A stretch of 64,000 bases of DNA, from contig OZ022586.1 of assembly GCA_963669155.1 (NCBI GenBank), forward strand, positions 19,830,916-19,894,915, written 5' to 3'. The translations under genes and the position numbers were made by a program. The notes below the pieces were generated by a model that was not told the origin of the DNA, did no database searches, and worked only from the letters and a program-made list of their open reading frames with translations. Shown here one piece after another: positions 1 through 13,009 of the stretch. Each line of letters starts with the position of its first letter. The first letter of the stretch is position 1. Origin of the DNA: Arbacia lixula (lineage: Eukaryota; Echinodermata; Echinoidea; Arbacioida; Arbaciidae).

Positions 1-1332
1 AGCTTTAGCGTATAATTGGAAACCATTGATATTATATTACAATGTGATGGAGAAACGGAGGAAAGGGGTTATGATTCGATTGTGGGAACAGGAAGAGCGG
101 GAAGAGTGGTACTTTAATTTAACCGTTTTAAAAGGATTCTGCGTGACGCCATCATCATACTGATTCACGATTGGACAAACACAGATAGATATTGACCGGT
201 CATTAGGGAAAGAACATATTTTGGCATGTATGGATTGACAGATGCGTATATTACCTGCTGGAATAAACACAATTCATGCTAAGTAACGTTACGATCAAAA
301 TTTGGAGTACATTTTTCTGAACTGAACATGTTGAATTGACTTATAAGCTACAATAGAAATTGAAATATTTCCGATCATATTGACTGAACTATCTTCGAGA
401 AACGATGTAAAAGGGAAATACCCAATAAAACGTTTATTCAACATCATTTTTTTGAATGATTTTAAATAAGATAATCTTATTACGTATGCATCCAGTGGTA
501 GGTTAATAACAATAATGAAAAGGAAAAAAATGTTTGTAACACTTTCTGCAAAAACAGTTTGTAAATTAAACATATGATATTTAAAAAAAAATGAAATCAA
601 ATAAATGAATGAAATGTAATACTGGCTTGAAAATTTCATGATTATAGGAATATCATAACAGATAACAATAATAATAATAAACCATGTTTATACAGCGCAT
701 AACACATAAACATAAGAAAGTCTCTATAATGACGAATTAAATTGTGCAATATAAAGAAAAAACAACCAATATTAGTCAAAACATATGTAGTTAGTTATGT
801 ATGTGTCATGTATGAGGACCTCTGATCCATCATTCAATCATTCACGTTTATAGTATTTAAATGTTTAATGTATATGCGTTTCGATAGCTTCATATAGCAC
901 AGTTATCTGTATATTGCACCAAGGGACTGAGAAATCATTGGATGATCCCGTGTGCTTAAACATACCGTAACTACGTATGTGCATTTAGATCCGGCCGCGC
1001 TTGTTAATACACCGTACTTCGGATTATAAATAGATGGAATGCTGTATACGATACTTCGGCCTACTACTAGTATTCGACCACGCCTTGGCAGATTAAGGAT
1101 TCTCCCAAAATGATATCATCGTATGGGTTTGCATGTCTGCTTGATTAGGGTTTGAAATTCGTCAGGAATTATGGCCGGCATCTGGTATAAGGCTTGCATA
1201 CTACTTCACCAGAAGGCGTCAATATGCTGAAAATAAGTCTTAATCACATTAGTGTGCTCTATAGATAGGCGTATCGTGATCAAACAGATTTCTCGATTAT
1301 TGAAACGCGATGAGAGAGTGTGTTTTAGACAA
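1..1332. other. AT-rich non-coding DNA
   Basis: No exon or repeat stands out. The longest open frame, 114 codons on the minus strand at 295-639, is Phe/Ile/Ser-rich as expected by chance in AT-rich DNA. This is presumably intron or upstream DNA of the MAM gene. Confidence 0.4.
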
Positions 1333-1400
1333 GGCGTGGTGTAGTGGATCGTTCTTCTGACCCTTAATCAGGAGAGTAAGGGTTCGGCCCCGCAGGTGCC
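1333..1400 (+). repeat. tRNA-like sequence (SINE head or tRNA pseudogene, Lys CTT-like)
   Basis: Pol III-type internal promoter elements are visible: A-box-like TGGTGTAGTGG at 1338-1348 and B-box-like GGTTCGGCCCC at 1381-1391. A TTTTT run follows at 1403-1407. A 5-bp anticodon stem (1356-1360 with 1368-1372) encloses CCCTTAA, giving anticodon CTT. The base before the anticodon is C instead of the near-invariant T, and the T and acceptor stems pair poorly. A tRNA-derived SINE or pseudogene is therefore more likely than a working tRNA. Confidence 0.5.
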
Positions 1401-2369
1401 ACTTTTTAATTCACATAACTGTTATCAGTTGAGTTGAGTTGAGGTCATTTTCAATTAAAATGACATTACTGACATGAACAACAACATTTTTACAGAATCA
1501 TATGGAAAGACCCTAAAGGAAGCAGTGCTTTTGATATGAGGCCCTGTACACACAAACAAAAATCATTTAACTTTGAACTTAAATTGGCACCAACCAACCA
1601 AGCAAAATAATGAATCATTAGATAAGATAATCATACAAGCATACACCCCAATAAAAACACACAGACGTAATCAAACACACTTCTGCATAAGGAGTAGAGT
1701 GTGAGTGAGGGAGTGATAGAGAAGAAAAGATGAAGATAGAGACGAAGAGAGGGACAGATGTGGAATTTCTGATAGGTGCAAGGATGGTCAACCATCTAAT
1801 AACTTCTCACTCACTCTATGAGTGGTCCAAATGACACGCTGCCATATGTACCAGTGTTCATATCTTGCTCATGCGCACATTGCGACTACGAACTGGCTTA
1901 TGATTGAAAATGCTTGCGCTATATCACATGGCCACGCGGGAAACATATCCGTGCTGCACTTGACAGTCAGAAAACTGACAGCTTGGCAGATGTCACGAGA
2001 TTTCCTCCGGTTGAGAGACGAAATGACGTAAATAGCGCTACCATCAAACAATACCTATTGTTATCACACGCCTGGAGCGATGCCACCCATGACACCGATA
2101 TCTCCTTAACATCCTATCGTGATACGTGATATCGGTGACACGATCGGTGTCTAGCCACTATGTGCCGCGGAGAAATCGAAACCAAAAAGTTAATTCGGTT
2201 TCTTTTCATTTTTGCTCATGTCTCTACACAGCCCTCTTACGGAAAAGGACGAACAACAGTGAAAAAATGCAGTTTTAAAATGCATATTCAATCTTCTCTG
2301 CAAGAACAAGCGTCACATTATTTATATCTTGTGTTTCGTTTCATTGTATTCGTAATGTACGGAAGCAAA

Positions 2370-2805
2370 TAAGTAAATGTATGCAAATTAATTAGTAAAT
2401 TTATGTAAAATGAATAAATATATGCTAATGAGTACAAATTAGTATCATGCAAAATTAGTAAACAATTGCAGATTATCAAATATACGCAAATTAGTTCACA
2501 TATGGGTGATTCCACGGAGTTAGGCCAAGTTTTGTGACATACCATAACTCCCAATCCATATCCTTTTTCAAACCAGGCAAATATAGTCCAATAATGGAAT
2601 GAGCAAAAAAAAAATATGAATTGATCTTTATGGTGAACTGCAAAGGTTGATACCTCCGTTACATGGACATTGCATGAGATATTTGCCCCAACCCCATGGA
2701 ATGACCCATATGCAAAATGAGTAAATATATGCAAAGGAATGAATCTATGCTAATGAGTAAATTTTTGCAAATGAGTTTCTATGCAAATAAGTAATGGAGT
2801 AAATC
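2370..2805 (+). repeat. Degenerate ATGCAAAT-type minisatellite in two blocks
   Basis: Loose repeats of about 16 bases (atgcaaatgagtaaat-like, with variants atgctaatgagta) fill 2370-2498 and 2713-2805 and end just before the first MAM exon. Exact ATGCAAAT octamers occur in both blocks. The two blocks are separated by the inserted element at 2499-2712. Confidence 0.55.
2499..2712. mobile_element. Small foldback/MITE (214 bp) splitting the octamer minisatellite
   Basis: The termini are imperfect inverted repeats: CATATGGGTGATTCCACGG at 2499-2517 and the complement of CCATGGAATGACCCATATG at 2694-2712 (17 of 19 positions match). There is no coding capacity. The repeat array continues on both sides, so the element looks inserted. 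Confidence 0.55.
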
Positions 2806-2818
2806 CTTCTTGTTATAG

Positions 2819-2968
2819 ATCTGATCAGCTGTAACTTCGAGAAGCTGGAGCTTTGCCCGTTCGAGCAGGATCCTACGGATGAGTTAGACTGGGATCTCTA
2901 CCACTCACCTCCAGCCATGGCCTTGATCAGAGGCCCTTACCCTGACCACACCTACGGCAAGGTCATCG
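2819..2968 (+). CDS. MAM gene exon 1 of window: N-terminal part of MAM domain
   Basis: This 150-base exon follows an AG acceptor (ttcttgttatag) and ends at a GTGAGT donor. It has two leading bases, 49 codons and one trailing base. The peptide opens with LISCNFEKLELCPFEQD, the usual start of a MAM domain with its first two cysteines. It continues with DELDWDL and ends in GPYPDHTYGKVI, which corresponds to the Gly/His region before the GHY motif. Base composition is clearly richer in GC than the flanking AT-rich DNA. The donor's trailing G plus the next exon's GA makes a glycine, giving the expected GHY. Confidence 0.88.
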
Positions 2969-5900
2969 GTGAGTGACGCCGCCTTACCTATCATGCCTAT
3001 TAAAGGGATAGTTCACCCTGCAATTAAGTTGCTCTTTTATAAGAGCAGAACCATGAAAGAAACATATTAGTGAAGGTGTGATGATCTTTAAAAGATTTTG
3101 ATTTTGTGACGTCACGTGCGAGAAGCTCTTCCGCATGTTGTGCACATTTTTGGGGAAAATGTCCATTACCTCGAAAAGATATGTATTATTTACCCGTGCA
3201 TTCGATACATCAGTACAAACACGTGTTTATACACATATCTCTATGAAAAAAATATTCATTTTTCAAAAACAGAAGAGGAGCAATTTATGGCATCATACAG
3301 GACACAACATATGAAAGAGCACGTCGGACGTGACGTCACAAAATTGAAACTTCAAAAGATGACTTTCTCATCCAAGACGGATTTTCATCAAACCTTCACT
3401 AATATGTTCCGTTTATATTCCTGCTTTTATTAAACCAACTTAACTTCAGGGTGGACTATCCTTTTAACCGCTTCTCTGCCAACGTCCATATTGCCCAATG
3501 AGAATAGTGTATATTACCAGTGCAAAAGTACATCTATTGCGCACAAAGAATGCGTTCACCCTGTGTGTGTGCCAGATAATATGTGGCCCTATGGGTTGTG
3601 TGTATGCTACTAAATTACACACATGGCAATGAATTTCATTGTGGCTATTTATCACGCCGGAAGAGTATTTCATGATATTTACTATCATTTTTGTCTCACT
3701 GAATATTTCAAAGCCACTCCGAAGAAAAAAGATTATTATTGTTTATGCTTACGTATATTTAACTATTTACAGTTCACGCCAAAAGTTTACATACACCCAT
3801 GGAATTCAGTGAGAATTGTTTGATTGCCAAACATCGTAAAATTTACTATATCTTCTGAAATATAAATACGACCATGAAAAATTTGGTATCAAATGAAAGA
3901 GCTTATTAAGTTCTTTCACATGATTGGGGTGGAGTTGGGATTAAAATATATTTCAGGTGGAATTTTCTTTGAAGAAAAAAGAGTAATATTTGTGCGAAAT
4001 GTATTCTATTGTTTGTTATTATATTTTCAAACATCGTTTCATAGAAATATATAAATGTCAAATCTATGATTTATATTACATTTATATCATGATATGTCAC
4101 CACTGAACAAAGATGTGTAATGTGAAATGTTTGTGTTGAGAAGTAACTAACATAAATATGAAATGTTTTTATCAAGTTCTTATTTTTAATTTGTCTAAAA
4201 TATGAAGATGTTTTGGGAAACAATGACACCTAAATATTTTTCATCTGCTGGTGACAAAGCAGTGTGATGTAGGGGCATGACATACTCATTTCTTTGATAT
4301 CAAATTCGTCATGATAGCATAAATATTTTATAAGATACAGTAAATGTTATGATGTTTGGCAAGTATCAACTTTTCTTTGAATTTCCTGGGTGTATGTAAA
4401 CTTCTGGTCTCAACTGGATGTGCCTCTGCCGCATTTTCAAAACATGAAATGGATAGAAATCATGTCAAGCAGCATGTTCTCTGGCAAATAATGAGTTAAA
4501 GGCATTGTCGTGTTTCAGTTAGAGCTTTCTATACACATAGTTTGGTCAACTCGTTTTCGATAGGTAGCAACATGAGGCATATTCTTCTGTGATCTACTTG
4601 CCCAACAGAGCAACACGTGCCATGTTGCTACTTATTGAAACCGTGTTGGCCAAACCTTGTGTATTGACATGACAGATGGCTCTGGTGAGAGTTGGTGAAA
4701 TACTGCCATCTAGCGTTGAATACAGGATAATGATGTTCAAGTGCCTACACCAAGAAAACGAAGACTGCATTGTGACCTGTCAAATATTATTCAACTTATG
4801 ATTTAAGTGAGTAATACTCACTATGAAAATGAAAATGAATCCAAGTAAATATAATATCGAAAAAGATGATTCAATCAGAAATATTGGCACTCAACCTAAT
4901 GTGATTTTGCTTATAACGCATCTGGTTTAAGTTGGGTTCTGTCATGGAATGACAGTTTCTTGAAAACTGTACAGTGTTATAATTGCGTTCAAGATGAAGT
5001 CATAGACAACGTCAATAGTGGACTTTAATTGAGTTTGGTTGTCTTTTTAGGTCACACGGTGTATTTGTTTATCACATGTTTACAAGACTTGTAATATCTC
5101 AATATGAACATAAACATTTTTTTGGTGCAGATAACAATAGAACCAGTACGACAGTCTACTAGAAAGATAACAATTTGTGCGACGTACAATCTAAGACAAA
5201 TCAAAACATTTCTTTGATCATCTTCCATAACTTGTACAATAATAAGCACTCATATCTTAACACGGTGCGGATTGTGAATGGGTGTTGAGCATGGCTTGCA
5301 AGTATGTTGGAGCGAATGAAAATTATTATTACTTTTAAAGCTTAATTCCCTTTGCTAATCTTTCACAAGTTGTGTTTTGTAAAGCACACAACTAATCAGT
5401 GAATCATATCATATTCAACGAATGTATACATCGTGGTTTTCTTTTTTCTTCACTTGCATCAAGTATTTACCATTATCTCAACATTTCGTTGTGTACAAGT
5501 AATACATCATCATGCCATTATATGTGTATCTTATCCAAATCAGTAACCATGACGACATCCATCTCAACATCACGTGATCATTGTGTCCTTCATCATTTCT
5601 TTGCTCTGTAATCTACAATGATCTGTTCATGTCTTTACCATATTTATGTAAATTTCCGCTCAATGTGCTAGCATGAAGACGAGATCCTATGTCGTTTACG
5701 ACATCAGCAAGATAGTTCTTATGCACTATAAATATCTTTTGATTGATTAATTAATTAAGCAATATTTTCTTTATTTATCAATTTTTATTATTTATTTACT
5801 TATTTATTTATCTTTTTATTAATTTTTCATCTTTCTATTATTTTTTGACAGCAAACGCATTTCATTTGCATGGCGACTTTGCATTTGATTACGTTTTTTT

Positions 5901-8900
5901 TCTTAATTTCCTGATTAAGAACAATCGACACTGACTTCGAACTGACGAATGAACGTTTTGTTTTAACTAGTGCCATCCTTATATGTAAAAGTTAAAATAA
6001 TATATAGAATGTTTCTTGTAGGAAGTTAAATAATATTTAGCATGTTTGTGATATTCTTAAACGGTTTAAGCATGGGATGGAAAGAACAAAGAATGTTAAA
6101 TCAAGACCGCTTTCTCTTATAAAAAACAATACTGTTTGCAGTTTATATCCACGTGCTTTATAAAAATCACTAAGTATAATCAATCTCGACAAAAATAATC
6201 CACCTCAAAACGATGTCTTCCACTGAAGATGATTAGTGAACTATTTTAGGCTACGTTGCCATGACTAATTTATGTCGAGAAAATCGTTAATTAAGGGCGT
6301 AAATTGTCAGAAATTAACCGCACAACTGTGACCAGGGTATTCGTAAATCCATTTTATAGAGTTTGTTTATTAATAGCCATGGTCGTATAGCCTTACATGC
6401 ATTGACTGATGTCACTTTGAACCGGGTAATAACGTTTTTTTTTTTTTTAAATAACGTGGAAAGTTAATATACATAATAATCCTTTGATATACTCGTCATC
6501 TTTGATCTGTGACTATACCAGTGACGCTGTTGGGAAATTTGGGGTGAAATCATGATATAACTTCGCTTTACCTTGATTATTATTTATTCTATTTTTGTAC
6601 GAAGTCATCAGGACATAAATTGGCGAAGCGCCTGAATTGCCATGCAGGTATTGCAAACGTGATTAAATGATTGTGTCACATAATTTATTGAAATAATTGT
6701 TATGCAGATTATGTTGTCACCAGGACATTGCTTCAATGTACGTTGCTCACAAATGCTTACGCTATGAGTAATAATCTTCATATTTATTATTGTTCGTATG
6801 TTATGTAGCATTTCAATGAAGCACTTTATTTTGTTATTGATGTTTTTGATATGCCATACATGTGAAGGACTTTATTTTGTTATTGATGTTTTTGATATGC
6901 AATAACGTATGATAATGAAATATTACAGTATCATCCAGAAGGCGATATGAATAGAATATAGGCGCATTATGTCACAGATGAGACACATCGCTATGAAAAC
7001 CCATATACGGTCGTGAATACGGCTATGAATTAATACCGCATCTTCTCTCAGATCATTTCTAGTGTACCTCATTGAATGAAAGACAGATGAAGAAGAAGAG
7101 TCCCGTAGAGGGCGGTAGACCACTGCTTCGTGATGAAACGAAAATGTTGACTCGCCGATCGTCAGTTTTGATATCCGAAATGTTGTCTGTACCCTGTTTA
7201 CAATAACAATCAAGCCCCCCCCCCAAAAAAAAAACCAAAAAAACAAAAAAAAAAAAAACAAAAAAAACAAACAAACAAACAAACAAACAAACAAAAAACT
7301 CATAAGGCATCCATGCACTATCTTTTAGAGTTAAAAGCTTAAAATGCAGACAATAAGAGACCCAATAGGATTAAAATTCATGTATGGCGAAACTGTGAGG
7401 TTATCATGGCGATGGTTTCTCATCTAGTACCTTAAGTTTGTTCATCTTTTCTTCTTCCATTTCCATGATTCCATTCGTCATTTTGTCTTTCTTCCCAGGC
7501 TTTGGGGAGGATGTTGTTATCGCTAACATCATAGCTCGTCGATCAAGTTGAGTGATGTTCCCCTTTAAACATTCTAACATCAGAGTAATGTATTCTGTCA
7601 GTCTATATGTATGTGTGTTCTATTGTCAGACCACATTCACCCTCCCCCCCCCCCTCCCCCAGCCTCCTACCCGTGCCTTGTTCATTCTAACACCCTTACA
7701 CCCTCCACGTCTACTCGAAGTGTCAGCATCTATGTAATAAACTAGTCTGACGTAGACGTGAAAGGTGGGCACGCTCTAATCTAACACCCTTACACCTTCC
7801 ACGTCTACTCGAAGTGTCAGCATCTCTGTAATAAACTAGTCTGAAGTAGACGTGAAAGGTGAGCACGCTCTAATCTAACACCCTTACACCCTCCACGGCT
7901 ACTCGAAGTGTCAGCATCTATGTAATAAACTCGTCTGAAGTAGACGTGAAAGGTGGGCACGCTCTCATCTAACACCCTTACACCTTCCACGTCTACTCGA
8001 AGTGTCAGCATCTATGTAATAAACTAGTCTGAAGTAGACGTGAAAGGTGGGCACGCTCTCATCTAACACCCTTACACCTTCCACGGCTACTCGAAGTGTC
8101 AGCATCTATGTAATAAACTAGTCTGAAGTAGACGTGAAAGGTGGGCACGCTCTAATTTGGTCTCTACCGTCATGACTAGCTTGGGTTCCAGGCTGATGAG
8201 GCATTTTTAATTCAAACTATTGGAAAAACAGGTCTGGCTGGAGTACATTAATCATTCTTGATTTCTTCTCAGGCGGATTTAAAGGAGAGGTGGTTGAAAA
8301 AAACAACAACTTGGAAATACTTCTTTTTCAGTTTGGATTAGAAACGTTTAGTAGGCTGGGAACTAGGCTACGTCATGACCGTCGTGATGTTACATTCACA
8401 CAGGAGCGGATTGCCGCTGCGGCTTCCCGTCTGTACGTTGTTGCTAGCATTTTCCCGTCGCGGCAAAAAAAAAAAAAAAAAAGAAGAACAAAACATAATT
8501 GCCTCACGTAGCGGCCTGTAACGCTAACATTTTCGGGATGAGAAAACCCTATTGGCTTACTACACATCTTCTTGCGAATGATAATGAGAGAGTTAAATAC
8601 CAAAGCGACGAATGCGTCACTGGAATGTAGAAACCCGCCGGAAGTTTGTGGTTACCGCCAACGGTAGAGGCAATCCGCTTCCGTGTGAATGGGATTTTCC
8701 ACTGCATGTGATTGTATATCACGCATGCTTCCTGCTGCATCTTGGTGAATGGATATCGAATCATAGGAGCCCCGCCCCGCCCCGCCCCCCTCCCTCCCCT
8801 TTACCATGTCAGGTTCCATTGTTTGATACTTCTAAAATACTCAGCATGTATTTTAACTGCGATGGGCGTGGATATCATTATCGTTCTCATCGAGAGAAAA

Positions 8901-11900
8901 AAGGGCCCTTCTACCGAGCCCCGTACCTTACAATAACGGTCTTTCCATCATATACAGCTATTTTTTAATGTTTATTTATCTTATTATTATGTTCACATCT
9001 TTTTCATAACAAAATCTTGTCGCAACCTCGTAAGTTACGAAACGACACGTTGGAGATCACGATTTAATATCAAGATCAACACAACACAACCAAATCAAAC
9101 CTTTTATTTACATCATGATTTTTGCATAATGGCATAAAGTTTTTTTTTTCTGCATCTTGACCGCATCGAGCATGCTTTCACAATAGTGGAAATCGTAGAA
9201 TCGATATTAATTCCGTCATTCGTAATCTTATTTTAATCATGACAGTTTTTGTTTTGTTTCATTGCTTCCAAGTATGCTATTTCTGTATAATTAGCCAAGA
9301 ATTGTAAATCAGATTGAACTACCTTTTTAGATATGATACCTGCGCTTGTGCTGCTTTGCATTAAGCGGTGATAACGAGGTCCAAATGTATATTTAACTAA
9401 ATGAGTACAACAACACTAATACAACATAATGGTTTTGCCAATCGCACCATCTCACAATAACGATCGAGATACCAGATCATGTTGATCATGTCAACAGTCA
9501 GGTTCAATCAAATATGTTTACCTACATGACAGATGGTGGCAGTAAGTGTCGTTTCTAAATGTCAAGTTCCCGGACCGATTCCCTACAGATTGTCCAGGTG
9601 ATGGGCCGATTATCAAGCTCCCGAAATAGCAGGTGGAAATCCTGATTTCCTCCGAAGACAATTCTAAATCGAAAGCAGAGAAATATCAGGACTTTACATT
9701 AAGCCACATTTCTCTCTCTGCATCCGCTATCGATGTGTGTATGGGTGCGAGGGTTCATGTATTCAGCTGAAATAGGTCAGGCTGTTTATGTATTTCCGAC
9801 CGGGACATAGCATGAGTCACATAGGGTTATCACAAGCCTTTTTGAGGGTTTGGCAATTGTGTAAATATTTGTGTTGAAAATAGCGCTTGACACCTTTGTA
9901 ATATGGAAATGAAAATAAATTACGTCTCGAATGAAACTAACATGTACACATCATAAATTTAAAAGATGTCAATTTCTTAAGAAACAGGTTGCGTGCTATT
10001 TCATCAATTATCATTTGTCTAATAATTTAATAGAGATTTTGATTTTTGGACAAATTTAGGCCTAAAGGTTTGTGTGTATTAGATAATTGATTCAGAGCAC
10101 AGCAATGTTTAATGTGCATCTCACGTGTTATTCCACAACGCATTTTCTGCCAGAAGTATCGTGAATCACGACCATTGACGAAAAGCACTGTGATAGGAAT
10201 TGCAAATCGATTTTGACGGGTATGATGCACCATGTGCATTGTTGTGTTCTGAATTAATTATCTGATCCTAGTTTGGGTTTTGTTAAGTCAAAAAATGAAA
10301 ATCGGAGGAAGCAGGACTATACATTAAGCCATTCTCCTCCACTTACATCCGCTATCGATGTGTGCATTGATGCTGAGATTCATGTATAAAGCTAAATAGG
10401 CCACACTGCTTTGTGTATTTCCGAACAGCACGTCTGAGTCACTTTACGAAGAACCTTCCAAATACCGTAGGTGCATGGACATATGAAATAAGTCAATGGA
10501 CCCTTCTTGGCTTGGTACTAAGAGGGTGGAGACAGGGCCATGTTGGATATAGGTATTCAATTATTGTAACTTACCACCAATGGTAACTACCATAACAACA
10601 GGTGCAATAATGAGAGCTCATTAGCTGTGAATCTAGTTACGATTGATGGTAAGTTACAATAATTGAAGACCTATATATTTATGCAACATGTCCCAGGTCT
10701 TGGTTAGTGGTCTATCGAGAGTGTAAAAATTTTGTAAAAATATTGTAAATAAGAATCTTTTTCATTTTTTAGTTATCTCAAACGTTATCTCCGATTAGCC
10801 AAATAAGCATGAGAATACAGCACCATAGAAACAAAAATATTATAACATAAAATAATTCAAATTTAGCAGAAAAAAGGTAATTATACGAATGAACTAATAC
10901 AAACTGTTACGGTTCTCTGTGAAATAGTGGCGTTCTCTTGTCAGTGTTCATTTTAGTATTCATCAAAATGTACAGTATTTTTGGATGTATTATTTTCTTT
11001 TTTAATGTAGTAGCGACTTTCATTCCAATTTAATTGGCACGGTGTGCCGTTTTTTTTTTTACACAGTAGGCTCGTGTTCTGAGCAATTAGCATGATAAAG
11101 AACCTTTTTAGCCTGTTGTTATGACTAGAGCTTATGACAAATAGTGCTTAATCTTTCACGTCTACGCTTAATCCCAACTTTGATTCTATAATGCGATATT
11201 ATCTCGAGTTTATTCACGGGAGGTTACGCATTTCTTTAGGCATATTAGGAAGTATCTTTCTTAAAAGAAAAGTCAACCCTAAAGTTGAGTTGGTTAAAAA
11301 CAAAAACATGAAAGATCTAAATCATTGAAGGTATTTATTTTGTGACGTCACTTGCGAGCTACTCTTCTTTAAGTTGAGTTATATTTCTTGAAAAAAGCAA
11401 TCATTTTTTTAAAGGATACATACTATTGTAACTATGAATTTGATACATCATTATACACATATTTTACAACTAAACCTTATTGAAAAATAAATCATAAAAA
11501 AGGGGCCATTCATGGAATCTTACAGCACACAACATATGGGAGAGAAGCTCGACAGGGCCGTCACAAAGTGAAGTCATACACTTCTTCTCCTTTGACGGAT
11601 TTTCGTCACACCTTCACTTATCAAGTTGCTTTCATTTCCCTGATATAACTAAAACCAATCTTACTTCAGGTTAGACGTTCCCTTTAAGGGCAGCTTACCA
11701 AAAAAGCTGTTCTACTCTCGGTCTTAAAGGACATCATGAGGATAAGTTCTATTTTGAAGATGTTACGTAATGGTATTACGTAACGGTTCATGTGAAGACG
11801 CAACTTTAAGGAGGAAGATACCCCTGGCGGGCAACCTTCTCAAGTCAACGTTATTCTACCTGACTGAAAATATATAGGTTACGCATTTAACCCTCTCAGT

Positions 11901-12796
11901 ACCATGGGGTTCATGAAATTCTGTGTAATAAGGGAATGGAATTTTCCTGGCTTGACACTGAGAGAATGGAGGCATCCGATCTAAAGCTAAGGGGTAGCAA
12001 GGTGATGCCCCAAAGATTGTATTCAATCTAAACCGTGTCTTACTCTTAGATAACGGCTCTTTGTGATAACCATGGTAACGGAGGCTCTGCATGATTGAGA
12101 TGAATCCTTCACAAGATTTTGAACCCGTGGTTACGGATGTTGCTGTCATTGCTGGTAGTGGAATTTTTATCATTGATTTATTTCGGTTCTATTCTGTGAA
12201 ACCGGCGCATAGCTGCCTTAATTTTCAACACCCATGCATCAACACAGCATGCAAAAGGTCATTTAAAAGTGCAATAATCAGGATAATCTGCAATTCCGAA
12301 GAAGAAAAATTCATTTCCGCTTCAACCACTGGAGAGAAATAAAGCGCCATCATTTGTTTGCTACCGAAGAGTTCCTCACATACTGTGACGTAATCAACCA
12401 GTCATAATGAGCGGAATAACGGGGAAGAAACATTAATGTGCGGTGATGACAGCTAGGTGTATTTTCGGCTAATTGGATTTCCACCGGCTTTAAGCGGGCA
12501 AACATTTTCCCGGCGAACATTTTTTCTCTACAATATGCTTATCGCATTCCCAAGTCATAGTGAATTCATTGATTTGGTCTTTAAAGAAGCTTCCAGAAGA
12601 CAGATAGCCTACATTATTTATCTTTGCATTTCATGATTTGTTTGAAACCTATGATTTACTTGATACAAGCAATGCATTGTATTTATTTTCAAATACAATT
12701 TAAAAATAGTAAAGGAAAGAATTGGAATAACAGAAGTATGTGTATATGTGTGTGTAAGTGAAAGAGGCAATTCGAGCCATAGGACGATATGTAGCG

Positions 12797-12848
<52 letters not shown>

Positions 12849-12948
12849 TTGAAGAATACTATCCTTGTATATGTAGAGTGCTCGCAGTCCTTCTCAGGGA
12901 AGAGCTTTGAAATATTAATACACAAGTTTAAACGGATGATGATGAGAG

Positions 12949-13009
<61 letters not shown>

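Noticed and set aside
295..639. 114-codon minus-strand frame with hydrophobic stretches
   Set aside because: AT-rich DNA gives Phe/Ile/Tyr-rich frames by chance; no recognisable family.
1333..1400. Functional tRNA-Lys gene
   Set aside because: Weak acceptor and T stems and a C in place of the near-invariant T before the anticodon; more like a SINE or pseudogene.
7687..8156. Possible CRISPR-like array
   Set aside because: The whole 94-base unit repeats without unique spacers, and the context is eukaryotic.
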